A DNA stretch of 64,000 nucleotides, taken from Thermothielavioides terrestris NRRL 8126. Its lineage: Eukaryota > Ascomycota > Sordariomycetes > Sordariales > Chaetomiaceae. Positions 33,138 through 44,648 of the stretch are shown here, piece by piece. The notes under the pieces are model-generated. The model was not told the origin of the DNA and searched no databases. It was given only the letters and a program-made list of their open reading frames with translations. Within the stretch, counting starts at the first letter, position 1; the number at the start of each line of letters is the position of its first letter. The stretch covers positions 1,550,001-1,614,000 of the forward strand of contig NC_016457.1 of the NCBI RefSeq assembly GCF_000226115.1, given 5' to 3'. Position numbers and translations under genes: made by a program.

Positions 33138-34587
33138 TCAAGGCAGGCCCAGCAGAGCCTTCGCGCCCGGCTCGCTGCACACGTAGATGACCTCATGGTC
33201 GTTGGTGAACCCGTTGAACGTGGTGGCAGAGCACTTCGTGTAGGCGCCCATGTCCTCGAAGTAGAGCCAGTCGCCCACGTCCAGCAGCACGGAGAAGCGG
33301 ATGCTCTCGGTGATGCGGTCGATGCCGTCGCACGTCGGGCCCCAGATGCTGTACTCGATGCCGTCGACCGAGTCCGTGGCCTCGGCGGCCGGCGTGTTGT
33401 AGAGCGTCCGGGCGCCAGAGCGCAGCACCTTGGCCACAGGGTGCTGGTGGTCGAACATGATGCTGCTGAAGTTGCCGTAGAGGCCGTCGTTGACGTACAC
33501 CATGTAACTGGCAGCAGACACATCCTCGATGGTGCGGCGAGCGATGATGTTGCAGGCCAGCGTGAAGGCCGACGACGCGAAGTAGCGGCCGGGTTCTGCG
33601 ATGAGGTTGATGCCAGAGCGCGCCGGGAAGTACTCGTCCAGGGCGGCGCCCAGCACGCCAGCCATTTCTTCGAAGCTGGCGTCGCTGCAGAAGCCACCGC
33701 CAACGTCGAGCGTCTTGAGGCAGAATCCGTGAGAGGCAGCCTGCTGGAAGACGACATGCGCATCCTGGACCGCCTTTAGGAACGCGCCGGGGTCGGACGC
33801 ACCGGAGCCGACGTGGAAGCTGACGCCCACAACGTTGAGCCCCAATTCGCGCGCCAGAGCCAGGAGGCTGTCGGTCGAGTCGAGCGAAGCGCCAAACTTC
33901 AGGCTGAGACGGCACAGCGAGGAGGAATCGTCGGTCAAGATGCGCAAGAAGAGCTCTGCCCCCGGGAAAAGGCGCGCAATCTTGCGGAGCTCGTCGGCGT
34001 TGTCGAACGTCATCTGGCGCACGCCCTGGCTGGCGACATAGCGCACATACGAGTTGGTCTTGCAGGGCTGCGCATAGATGATGCGCGACGGGTCGACGCC
34101 CAGGCCTAGAACCTGCTCGATCTCGGCCTTCGAGGCGCAGTCAAAGCCGGTGCCTAGGGCGGCCAGCAGCTCCAGCAACTTGGGGTCCGGGTTGCACTTG
34201 ACGGCTGAGGACTAGTTGTTAGTGCTCGCCTCACGGGTGATAAGGGATATACGACTGAGTCTTACCATAGAACGGCTTGACGCGCGGCAGATTCCGCTTC
34301 CAGCGGAGGTGCTGCCGATAGACCTCACCGAGGTCGGCGACGAAGAAGGTATCTTCCTCTCCGGGTTCGCAAGACTCCGAGTCGATGTTCTCAACGCGCT
34401 CACGCAGGGCCTCGCCGATCAGCTGCTTGGCCGAGTCAATCTTGCCCCCATCATGGTGGTCATGATGGCCATGGTGGTTGTGTTCGAAGAAGCCATTGTT
34501 GCAACTCTTCAAAAAGACATGATTATTCGTGAACTCCGTATAATCAAGAGATGCGAATCGATCCGAGACAACCGTTGGCATAACCAT
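33138..34587 (-). CDS. SPE1: Ornithine decarboxylase
   Basis: PLP enzyme converting ornithine to putrescine, the first committed step of polyamine synthesis. Two exons, 34587-34266 and 34204-33138, give 462 aa; the acceptor at 34205 (CCTCAG) restores FYAVKCNPD. I start at MVMPTVVSDR; the frame extends 15 codons upstream without an ATG. Lys110 in YAVKCNPD is the predicted PLP lysine. FHVGSGASD, LDVGGGF and EPGRYFASSAF form the PLP-phosphate region, and WGPTCDGID holds the active-site Cys and Asp of the dimer interface. An N-terminal His-rich stretch (residues 36-45) is unusual. The 3' flank carries the MITE-like element 259 bp downstream. Confidence 0.97.
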
Positions 34588-37587
34588 ATCCCGCGATTTG
34601 GCGAGGAGCGGTATACTATCAAGCGGAGGCAAGCGGGCTGAGCAGGAGGGGCGAGAAGAGTCGGATGCGCGCGAGATGGGAGACTGTCGAGAGGCAAGCG
34701 CGAGAGATTTATGGCGCGGGTGCTCGAGCGGGTTCTAGGGAGGTCGAAGGCGGAAGCAGACTGGTCCCTGGGCGGTCTGACGAGACTTCGTCGACTCTTC
34801 CTCGGTGAGAGGAAGAACCGCACAACTCGTCCTATGCGGCAGCTGGTGGGGGGAGTCGAACTCGGGGTGTTGGTGCAGAGAGAAGTCGAGCAAGGAAAAG
34901 TCGAGTTCCTTAGGCGACCTCAGCAGGTGGGGGGAGCGAGTTGATGATATGGAAGGTTTTTCGGAGGCTGAAATCTTGGTCTGAGACAAGGGTGACGGCC
35001 GAGAAAGCCGTAGTAGAAGCGGGTGCCTTTGAGAAGACCAAAGGCAGTCTGGCGAGAGAGGGCCTTGGGAGGACAGCGACGTTAGCATGGTAGACTACTT
35101 CGCGACCCTGTTGCCGATCCTGCGGTTCCGATTTCCATCCCATTTCGCCGAGAGGCGGGGGATCCTCGCGGATGACGCTGCGCGACTCGACAGCGCCACT
35201 GCGCGCTGCGGCAATTCTGGCGAGCTGGGTCATACCTCGAGTGGCGTTGCACTGCACGCGCGCTTTTGCGACGGAGGAAAATGCTGATCGCTGTCCTACT
35301 TACGGGATTAACGCTGAGCGGGAAGCAGATGCAATGGCCGTACGACCCGAATTTCCGATGGCGCGTCGGCAAGATGGGAACGTGAGAAAGGTGATGGCCG
35401 GGAAGGAGAGCCGTCAAGGGAGTGGAGAGGTGCAAAGTTTCGAAGCTGGGTGGGAGCTTCTCGGCTCTTGGTGTACTTTTATTAATCGAGTGGCTCGCAG
35501 TGGGCATATGGGGGCAGATTGCGCAGATGCTTCGAAACCCTAAAGCTCCCAAGCCAAAATCTGAAAACTTGCCCGGATACAACCACGCCCCCTGCAACCA
35601 TTTTACTAAGGTACCCTACCCCCCAAACATCTCTTGGCTCCTACTCCTCCCAACAATAAATACCGTACCTAGATCTTAGATGCAGTTGCCCACCTCCGTG
35701 GGATTGCCTTGCCCCTGCCTTGCGTGCAATTACCTTGCATTGCACGTGGCTGTCCTGCTCAATTGCCCTGCCTTACGCGCGATTGCCCTCTACTCGTCGG
35801 GCGCGGCTACTGGGCGGCCAGTCGGGGAGACGTTTTTGGAGCCCCGATGAGTACTTCTGGTTTTACTGTAACGAAGAGCTCAGGCTAAACACCAATTTTG
35901 GAAGGTGGGTTGGTAGACTAGCGGCTAAGGTGGATGTAAATAAAAACTTTCGAAGCACGAGAAGCTGAGAGTTTTCGAAGAGTCTCCGCCGTTTGCCCCC
36001 GTAGGGCAGTGCAATCAATGTGGGGATGACGAGAGGGTTCTGCAATTCTTTTCCTTGATTGATTTCCCTCTCCAGCGCACACAAAAACTCCACAGCCAGC
36101 CTGTGAGCGGGGAACGAATACTTGGTGCGGCGCATGAGCATCTTGCAGTCTAGCCCATCGGAGATACCACTGCAAAGCCGAGCGCGGAACATATGTTACA
36201 GTCCAACTGCTTTGAGTCATCGCGGCCGGATAAGGACCCGAGCTCGAAAATGTGGCAGTCAACGAGAGTTACCTGGTGCTTGATTTTCATTGGCCTTCCC
36301 ACCGCGGCACAAGCTCAAAGAGTCTTCCAAACAAGATGCAGCCATGCGGGACCGCGTCCCGAGACATGCAGGGTCTTGGCTCGAGGCGGCTGAACTCATC
36401 GTAGAGCAGCCGCTGGTGAAACCCCGGGGATCAACGACGACAACGATCCGACCGGGCTCGCTGATGATGAGGAGGCCGCCGATTCTTCCCCTCACGGGTT
36501 GGTCAAAGACTTGCCCAGTACGGAATACGAAATGCCTCATGTGCATCTACCAGGTAGGTAGTACACAGGATCTAAGGTAGCTGCTGGTGGTCTGCTTGTT
36601 TCAAGCCGCAACTTGCGGTCAGCGGCTGTTCATGGCCGAAAAGCGGCATGTGGATGAGTGACTCCATCCAATGCTTCCCCACCAAACGCAGCAATCGCTT
36701 AACATCTCGATTTCACCCGGCCTAGTCCAGCCGCTGCGAGCTGCCACCACCAAGGAACAGGGTGAAAAGGCGACCAGATGACGACTCAGCGGGATGGCGC
36801 TCATCAGTGATAAAATCGCGCACCACGCGGCATCGCATTGCACCATCGACGGAGATGGAGATCGCCAACTTGCCGGTCGTCAGGGGATGGAGGGCTTAAT
36901 GCACATGCTCAGCTGCGTGCCGCGGCTCGTTGCCCTGACTCGAGTGAAAGCCTAAGTATAATCAACTAACCAGCAACACAAATCGCTCACGCGATCTTCG
37001 CACGCAAATGCCCCAACAGAAGGGGGCGGCGCATGTTGCTCCGCAACTCGCTCCTAGGACCTAAGTAGTCGCCACCGGATTGCCGAGGCAGGTCTTGATG
37101 GTGCTCGTGTAGGCAACAACCTGCATGATGTAAACTTGGCAACCAGGGAGGCGAGATAGTCTCGAAATCAAATGGATTGTCTGAGTGTCGCATGTACTCT
37201 GTTCTCTAGTCCGCAAGTCCAAAGCTGTGGAAGGCGGCTCTGAAAAACGAGGCCAGACACCGGTCGGGCCGGTGTCCGGTGTCTTTAATCTCGCGCCGTG
37301 CAGTGGTCTCAAGGCTATTGTGTGAAGCAGTGAGACGTATCGTATCCAGACGCTTCGATGGAAAGGCAAAGGTCGAGAGGTGCATTGCGTGGCTGATGGC
37401 AGTCATCAGTCATCAGGGGGTTAAACGGTCCCGGATGGTGGCAGTGCTGCAGAGTATGATCAGGTGGCGTGGCCTGTGTGTTAGAGATGGGTATCATCGG
37501 TATGCGTGTTGTTGTACATGTTCAGTTACAAAAAAAGTACATGACGGCTCGCCGTTCGAGTGCTTGGTTGACACTCATATGCTGCCG
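34588..37587. other. Intergenic, ODC 5' leader and CYM1 3' flank
   Basis: A 3.0-kb spacer. The part next to ODC is CT-rich in the sense of the gene and contains a 117-codon upstream frame. Around 35700-35790 there is a degenerate run of CCTTGC/GCAATTGCC-like words. No further gene is recognised. Confidence 0.55.
34735..35088 (-). promoter_or_regulatory. Candidate 117-codon upstream ORF of ODC
   Basis: Starts at an ATG on the minus strand (35088), ends 147 bp before the ODC start, and encodes a Ser/Pro-rich peptide with no recognised domain. I saw no other minus-strand ATG between its stop and the ODC ATG. Whether it lies in the mRNA is unknown. Confidence 0.35.
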
Positions 37588-40500
37588 TTACGGCGTTCCG
37601 TTGATGTCCATGTTGGTGACTTCCCATGACTCGTCGACGAAGTCCCGCTTCTCGCCCAAAAAGACGAGCCGTTCGGCGCCTCTGCTAAGCGCATCGACGA
37701 TGTACCTCTGCGCGACCTCTCGAACTTGGTCCTTGGTGACGTCGAGGAGTTGTTCTCGACGCTTTTGCTTCATCTCCTCGGTGATGCCGTAGACAAAGTT
37801 GCTCATGCCCTCTTCGTTGACTGCTCGAGGGGCGTCAATAGCCTGGAACACGGAGATCTTGGCGTCTTCAAGATCGCGGTCCGACCACTTCTTGTCAACA
37901 GCCCACCGGCCGGCGTCCCGCATGATCTTTATGGTGTTAAGCGGGTTCGGGTCGCGGTATGAATAGAAGCCGAAGATGCCGTCGATAGCGCGAGAATATG
38001 CTCCGCTGCCGTATGCCCCGCCTTTCTCGCGAATCTCGTGATGCAAGTGCTTGTGAGTCAGCAGAGAGGCGAGAATCTGGAGAGGGGCTCCGTCAGGTGA
38101 CGTGTAGGACACCGTCGGCAGGGCAAGCGCGCCGTAATACACCTGATACGGCAGGGGGTAAAACGACTTGATGTTTCTTGCAAACTGCTCAGTCCGTCGG
38201 GGAGGGAACTTTGCATCGCCGGGGCGGAGCGAGCCCAAAAAGCCGGAAAGCGCGCTGGTGTTGCTGGCGACACTCTCGCGATCGCAAGTGATGGCGGCTC
38301 GCATGGTGCCCGCAAGCGCGATCTGCTGAATCGTCTTCAGCTTCGCGATGACGTCTTCGAGCTGGTCTGATTCCGGCCGGTTTGCCAGGCTTGTCACCAG
38401 CTTTACTTGCGACAAACCGCTGACTTGCTCTCTGAGGAAGGCGTCCCAGGTCAGACCCGCTTCCGCGGCCCTTCGAGCATAGGCATGCCCGGACGAGGCG
38501 ATGTCGTTGACGACGCCATCGGCGGCCGCTTGCAGAAGCTGCCGGATCTGCTGGGCAGCCGCCGGGCTGTCAAAGTTGGTTTCGACAATCAGTTTGCGCA
38601 GCAGGTCAAACATGGCCGGTACGTTGCGGTCGAGAGCCATGCCAGAGATGACGAGACCCTCGCTGGCTTGCGTGTAGTCCGTCGGGCGCGACGCCGAGTG
38701 GTAGCCAACGGACACGCCGCCGGTTTTCAGCTTGATGAGATCCTCAAGTTGCTCCATGGTCATGTCTTTCGTGCCGAGGCGCATGATCGAGTCCGCAAAC
38801 AGGGGAATGAGAGAGCGAAGTTCATCGGGCAGGTTCTCTAGCGTGTTGATGGCCCGGAAGTAGGTCAGACCGTTTGTGGGCGCCTCCCGCAACTGGAGCT
38901 TGACCTCGCCCACAGTCTCGGTCCGCAAAACCACAGGCTCCTTTTGGCGCGGGATGTCTTGAACATGGACGCTGGGCAGGCAGCTGAGGTCTTCGGTGTT
39001 GGATTTGGCCTGCTCGGCCAACAATGCCAGCTCCCGTGCTTCGAGAGCGGCCTGCGCCTGCTCCTCACTCCCCGCGATCTCGATGGCCTTGGAGATCTTG
39101 CTTTTCAGGCGGGCTTCTTCCTCCTTCGCCAACTCCTGCACAAAATCGGGAGACGGCGCCATCGTGAAGGTCAAAGTGTTGTCATTAAGCAAGTACTTAT
39201 CCATCAGACCTTCGAGGTAGCCTCCTTTCGCGTACTCTCTCTCGAAGGCAGCAAGCGTGTCATTCCAGGCGAGCGAATCGAACGGATCAACACCCGTGAA
39301 CCACTTGGGCTTCAGCCGGTGCAGTAGCGACATGCCAAAATTGGCCGTTTTGTGCTTAAGACTGAGCTCGAGCTGGTGGAGATAGCCGTCGATTTTTGAG
39401 CGCTCAAAACCTTTCTCGCGCACGCTGCGGAGGATTTCTTGCACAGTGGGCTTGAGCTTGGGCACGTCCGCCTCTTGAACGCCGGTCAAGCCGATCGAAA
39501 ATATCCCAACCTTGGCGGAGCTGTCATAGCCGGAATTGGGACTCCAGTCGGTGCCGAGACCGGTCTCGATGAGACCCTTGTACAGGGGCGAGCCGTAGCC
39601 GTCCGTCAACAACGCGGAGATTAGCGCCAAGGAAAAGGATTCGACGACATTCGAAGTATCCCCGAGCACCCACGACACAGAGGTCTTGAATTGTTTATTC
39701 AAGTCCACCAACGGATCCACGGGGCCGACTAGGCGGACCTCCCTCGGGCCGCTACTGAGATCGATGGGGCGATGGATGGTCGGATCGCCTTTGATCTTCT
39801 CAAAAGCGCTAAGTTGCGCATCGATCTCACGCAAGTGATCTGCTAGTGGCATGTCACCGTACGTGAACAATTTGGCATTGCTCGGGTGGTAGTGCTGTGC
39901 GTGGAAATTTTTGAGCTGCTCATAAGTGAGGTCGGTGATCTTCTGGGGATCGCCGCCGGAGTTGTTGATGTCCGGAAAGATGTGGTCCTGGAACCTGACA
40001 TAGAATAGATAGCCGGCATCGGACATTTGACCTTTCATTTCGTTGTACACGACGCCCTTGAAGACGAGCTTCCGGTCTTCGGGCTTGACCTCGGCTCCGG
40101 TGGCGAGCGCCTGGGGGTTCTCGGGCCCAATGCGCCACCCCTCCTGTGTGAAGTCGGATTCCTTCAACAAGGGATGGAGAGTCGCGTCGAGGTAGACGGA
40201 CATGAGGTTCTTGAAATCCTGGGCGTTGGTGGTGGCGAAGGGATAGAAGGTGTGGTCCGACGCGGTGAACGCGTTCATGAAATTAGACAGGGTCCGCGGC
40301 AGCATCTTGAAGAACGGATCGCGGATAGGATACCTGTGAAAGTCAGCAGGACTGTAGCTGTAGCATGGGATGTTGCAAACAGAAGGCAAGGAACGGAAGC
40401 GCCAACTTCTCGCTGCCGCAGAGCGTGGTGTGCTCCAGGATGTGCGGGACGCCAGTGTCGTCCGGCGGGTTCGTCTTGAAGCCAATCGAGAAGACATTGT

Positions 40501-40693
40501 TGCTGTCATCGCGAGCGATGTGCAGGTGCTCGGCCCCGGTCTTGTCGTGCCGCAGATGCAGTGCCGTCAACTCGAGCTCGGGAACATGCTTCGCCCGGAG
40601 CAGCGTGAAGCCGTGCAGCTGCTCGCCGGGCTTCGGGTACTGCGCGAGGTTGGTCGCAGCTTTCGCAGCGCGCCGGGCCGTGCTGCGGAGCAT
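37588..40693 (-). CDS. CYM1: Mitochondrial presequence protease Cym1/PreP (M16C)
   Basis: Zinc metallopeptidase of the mitochondrial matrix/intermembrane space that degrades cleaved presequences and other short peptides. Two exons, 40693-40407 and 40333-37588, give 1010 aa (yeast Cym1 989). The N-terminus [18 protein letters not shown] is a plausible targeting peptide. The inverted zinc motif H84-I-L-E87-H88 lies in [20 protein letters not shown] and is completed across the intron; the distal Glu is likely in VVYNEMKG. The linker and C-terminal M16 half are complete ([29 protein letters not shown]). The intron uses a weak GTTGGC donor. Confidence 0.96.
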
Positions 40694-41616
40694 TGTGTTG
40701 ACACGCCGAGAAGGCTTGTCACGGTCCCAGGCAGACGGGCAGGCAGGCCGACTCGATGGGGCTCAAGCTGGCTACCTGTGGTGACATGAGACCTGCAGAG
40801 GTCTGAGTCGAAAATCTTCGATGCAAGTGGAACTTGAACCGCTGGCCGAATTTTGGCCCGGCTTAATCGGGAAGTGGAACCGGCTGCGCCTGCTATGACG
40901 GTACCTCTCCTACGTGGTATTCCCAGCTGCGAGCGCTAGTACTTTTGTATTAGGAATATCTGCCAAGACCCTTTTTCAGCGACCGACCCCAACCGGGACA
41001 CGACCACTGAGTCGCCGCCGGCTAGTTAACGTCCCCGAAGCCTTGCTGGAGTGAAGTGTAGTGTGCATCCAGCGAATTGGGTGCTCCACAGCGGAGTTTT
41101 CGCAGCGGTCCCAGCAGGTCCTGGCGGAACGAGGCTAATCCAATGCAATTGCGACGACGGGACATAAGCAATCTCTGCAGCTGCTCGCCTGCTCAACCAC
41201 CAGCATTCTGTGCCACGGCTGATATTCCGTATTCTGTACTCTACACGCGACCACCGTACTCTCGGGACCCCTGCTCGGCCGCTGACGGGCACACGCAGTG
41301 CACGCTCTGCGGATCTGGCTCGCGGCCTCACCCACAGACTCCGGACTCTGAATTTCCACGAGCCAATCGATCCTGCAGGTAGACGTGCATCTCGTCCGCG
41401 AGGTGCATCTGGCTTCGACTTCGGCCAAGCGACCCGCAGAGCGCCGGCCTGCCCGCCTGCAGCGAGCAGACGCCGCCCGCAGCGACTGGAGCGACGAGCA
41501 CGGGGTTCGCTTGTCTTATTCGTGTGCACACGACATCCCCACTGACCACGACCCCCGACTACAACCACGGACAAGGCGAAAGAGCGGAAGCGGTCTGTGG
41601 ACTTCTTCGTCCTCTA
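40694..41616. other. Divergent promoter region, CYM1/taxilin
   Basis: A 923-bp spacer between divergent start codons. No gene is recognised; overlapping frames on both strands are chance products of GC content. Confidence 0.55.
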
Positions 41617-43444
41617 ATGTCAACGCCCAACCCCGCGATGGCTTCAGCGACTGCGGCACCCCGACCCGCGACGCCCGTGGCAAATGGAGTCCAAAATCCA
41701 CCCGTGTCCGACGGAGCCCCTGGGGGCGGGCACTCCGCCGCGGCACCACCCGGCACTGCTCCCGGAAAGAAGGGGAAGCAGAAGAAGGCGCCGGAGCCGA
41801 CCGAAGCGTCCAAGCTGATCGCGCAACGGATCTCGCAGCTGGAACTCGATGCTGCGGGCGAGAAGGATCAGGAGGCTGAAATAGGTGGGTTGCATGCACG
41901 TCTCTAAGTTCGCGCGGGCCGACGAAGCAGTGGACCACTCGCGATGTTTGGGGGTAGGCGGAGAGAGAACTCAGTACACTAGGACTACGGCATCGCCAGA
42001 ACTGTAGCGGCAGAAGAAAGGGGGGGAAGGGGGGAGGGGCGCAGCACGGACGCTTGACCGCTGACATGGGCTGCAGAGCGCGAGGTTAGGAAGGCGAACC
42101 GGGAGCTGCACAGCCAGACGTCCAAGATGAGCGACATCCAAAAGATCGAGCACCTAACAAAGCGCTGTTCCGACCTCTTGTCCGAGATGAAACGGCACGA
42201 GCGGGAAAGTATCAAGCACAAGAAGCGCGGCGACCAGTTACAGAAGGACAAAGACAACAGCAGGAACGAGCTCAACAAAACCGTGTCCTTGAAGGAGAAG
42301 TTGGAAAAGCTCTGCCGGGAGCTCCAGAAGGAGAACAACAAGTTGAAGGTTGGCGCTCCCTCTCGCCTCGGGGTTTGGCGCCGGCGAAGCGCGGTGTGTG
42401 CTGACGGGACGGCTTGTGTAGAACGAGAACAAGACGCTGTCCGACACGCAGGTTAGAAGCCAGAACACCTGGGACGAGAGGTACTCGGGCCTTCTCAGGC
42501 GGATGGACGAATACCAGGAAGAAAAGGACAATCCGCGCAAGCAGGTGGTCGACATGGAGGTCGAGGAGTTGTACGTCCCACCGAATCCTGACCGCCCCTC
42601 ATTCCTCACACTGCTCACCGCTGCTAGGTTCTGCCAACGCTTCAAGTCATTCATCGACCAGTACGAGCTGCGGGAGCTGCATTTCCACTCGCAGATGCGC
42701 ACCAAAGAACTCGAGGTGCAGTACCACATGGCCAGGTACGAGCGTGAGAAGAAGAACTACGAGGCGGAGCTGGCGCGGTCGAGGCAGCTCAACGCGCAGG
42801 TGCAGACCTTCACCAAGACGGAGGCGGAACTGCGACACCAGCTCAACGTCTACGTGGACAAGTTCAAACAGGTCTGTGGCGTTGCCACGCTTCGGTCGAG
42901 CGCGCAGGCTGACGCGGGGGCTGCACAGGTGGAGGACACGCTCAATAATAGTAACGACCTGTTCACGACGTTCCGGAAGGAGATGGAGGACATGTCCAAG
43001 AAGACGAAGCGGCTGGAGCGCGAGAACGAGATCCTCAAGCGCAAGCACGACCAGGTGAACGGCAACATCATCAAGATGGCGGAAGAGCGCAACAAGAACC
43101 TGAGCGAGATCGACGAGCTGCGCAAGAAGCTGGAGAAGCTAAACGGCATCATCAAGCAGATGCAGCAGCAGGGCCGGGGCATCCCGCAGGGGCTGACGGG
43201 CACGGTCGACCACGAGTACGCCGAGGGCGAGCTGGACGGCGACGAGAGCGAGTACGAGGACGACGAGTACGACGAAGGCGAGGACGAGGAGGAGGTCAGC
43301 GACGAGGGCGACGAGTACGACGACGAGACCGAGGACGAGCTCCACCAGCAGCAACAGCAACAGCCGCAGATGTACGGCCCCGAGCGCCCGCCTCCCGCGC
43401 CGGCCGCCGCAGCGGCAACAGCAACAACGAACGGTCACCGCTAG
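41617..43444 (+). CDS. Taxilin family coiled-coil protein
   Basis: Taxilins bind syntaxins and have roles in vesicle traffic; the fungal role is poorly defined. Five exons, 41617-41884, 42077-42348, 42422-42570, 42628-42871 and 42929-43444, give 482 aa. Residues 1-65 are Ala/Pro-rich. From about 70 to 390 the protein is almost all coiled coil with the taxilin core: KMSDIQKIEHLTKRCSDLL, LEKLCRELQKENNKLK, KQVVDMEVEELFCQRFKSFI and YELRELHFHSQMRTKELEVQ. The C-terminus is very acidic (DDEYDEGEDEEEVSDEGDEY) then Gln/Pro/Ala-rich. Intron 2 uses a GTTGGC donor; intron 3 is 57 nt. Confidence 0.93.
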
Positions 43445-44648
43445 ATTCGGTGGAGGGAGCCGGGGCTTCTACAACTGGGCCGTTGTCACCTGGGTGGAGC
43501 ATTACTCGACACGCACGCAACGCTCACTCTCAGGCGCTCGCGATCCTCGCCGCCCGAGCTAGGCCGTTGATGCTCTCACGTGAGCGGCCGTGATGGACCC
43601 TTAGAATCATCAGCAGGCATCCTTGTTAGTCCACAGCGTGATGCAGTATGCTTGTCACCAAAAGCGCTCGTCTCGGATAGACCCCTAGTCACCCTGCTGT
43701 GTAAAAGCATATCCGTAGTTATTGCTGTGCTCTCCAGAGTCAACGGCCGTCAGATAAAGCTGCATTTCGCACTTCTCCTTGGGTCAGGGGCGCTCCAGAG
43801 AGCCCCTGGCGGGCAGCCTATGAGTGGGCTGGTTCTGATGATTCGGTGTCCGGCTTCTGATGACCTCCGCTGGCTGAGAGGACATCCCGTGGTCTCGTGT
43901 GTGTGCAATTAACGGGACCAGGCATGGCGGCCCGTTCCTAGATTGTGTCAGGACGGAGTGAATTCTCCGTCGGTAGTGTACCTAGTGTAACTGAGAGTGG
44001 GGCCAAGCTCGTGCAGGAGCAGGAGGAACTGCCCCTCCAAAGTTATGCATCAATCCGTCATTATCCATTCATCCCGCAGCCCTGCTACAAGGCTGATTGA
44101 TAGCTTCCCAACCGTGCCCTGCCAACCACGTCCATAATCCCAGTGTAATGCTTGGAATGTGGCCGCTCTGAACAAACTCGCTCGACATATACAATCGCCA
44201 ATGTCTCGCGACCAATATCCATCCTTAGAGTGGCTTGCTTCCCCCGACGCAAAATAACTGCTTGATTACCCGTGGCGGTGTTCCGATGCTGGCGCCACGA
44301 ACATCAGATCCATCCGCCGTCGACTTCGATCCGACCGCCAACGGACCCATTGATTAGACGGCCACCCACACGCGCTGCCTCTATCCGATTAATGCTCTCG
44401 AATCCACGCTGCAGAACTCGCGTGCCCGCTGCATCCACACCGCTGTCGATCCCTTTATTCAATCGCCTCACCCGCCTTCCGTACCTCCCTGTCTCACCTG
44501 CCGCCGTCCTCCCTCCCCCAATCACCCACCACCAGCACCACCCAGCCGCGGCCCCTGCGACCCCTCCGCAGCACACAAAACGACTTGAACCAAACAAATA
44601 ACACACAGCGTAAAAAGAAGAGAGGGAAAAACAAGGGAAAAAGAAAAA
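43445..44648. other. Intergenic, taxilin to the 504-aa gene
   Basis: A 1.2-kb spacer with no recognised gene. Its last 65 bases are an A/G-rich leader (44585-44648) before the next ATG. Confidence 0.55.
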
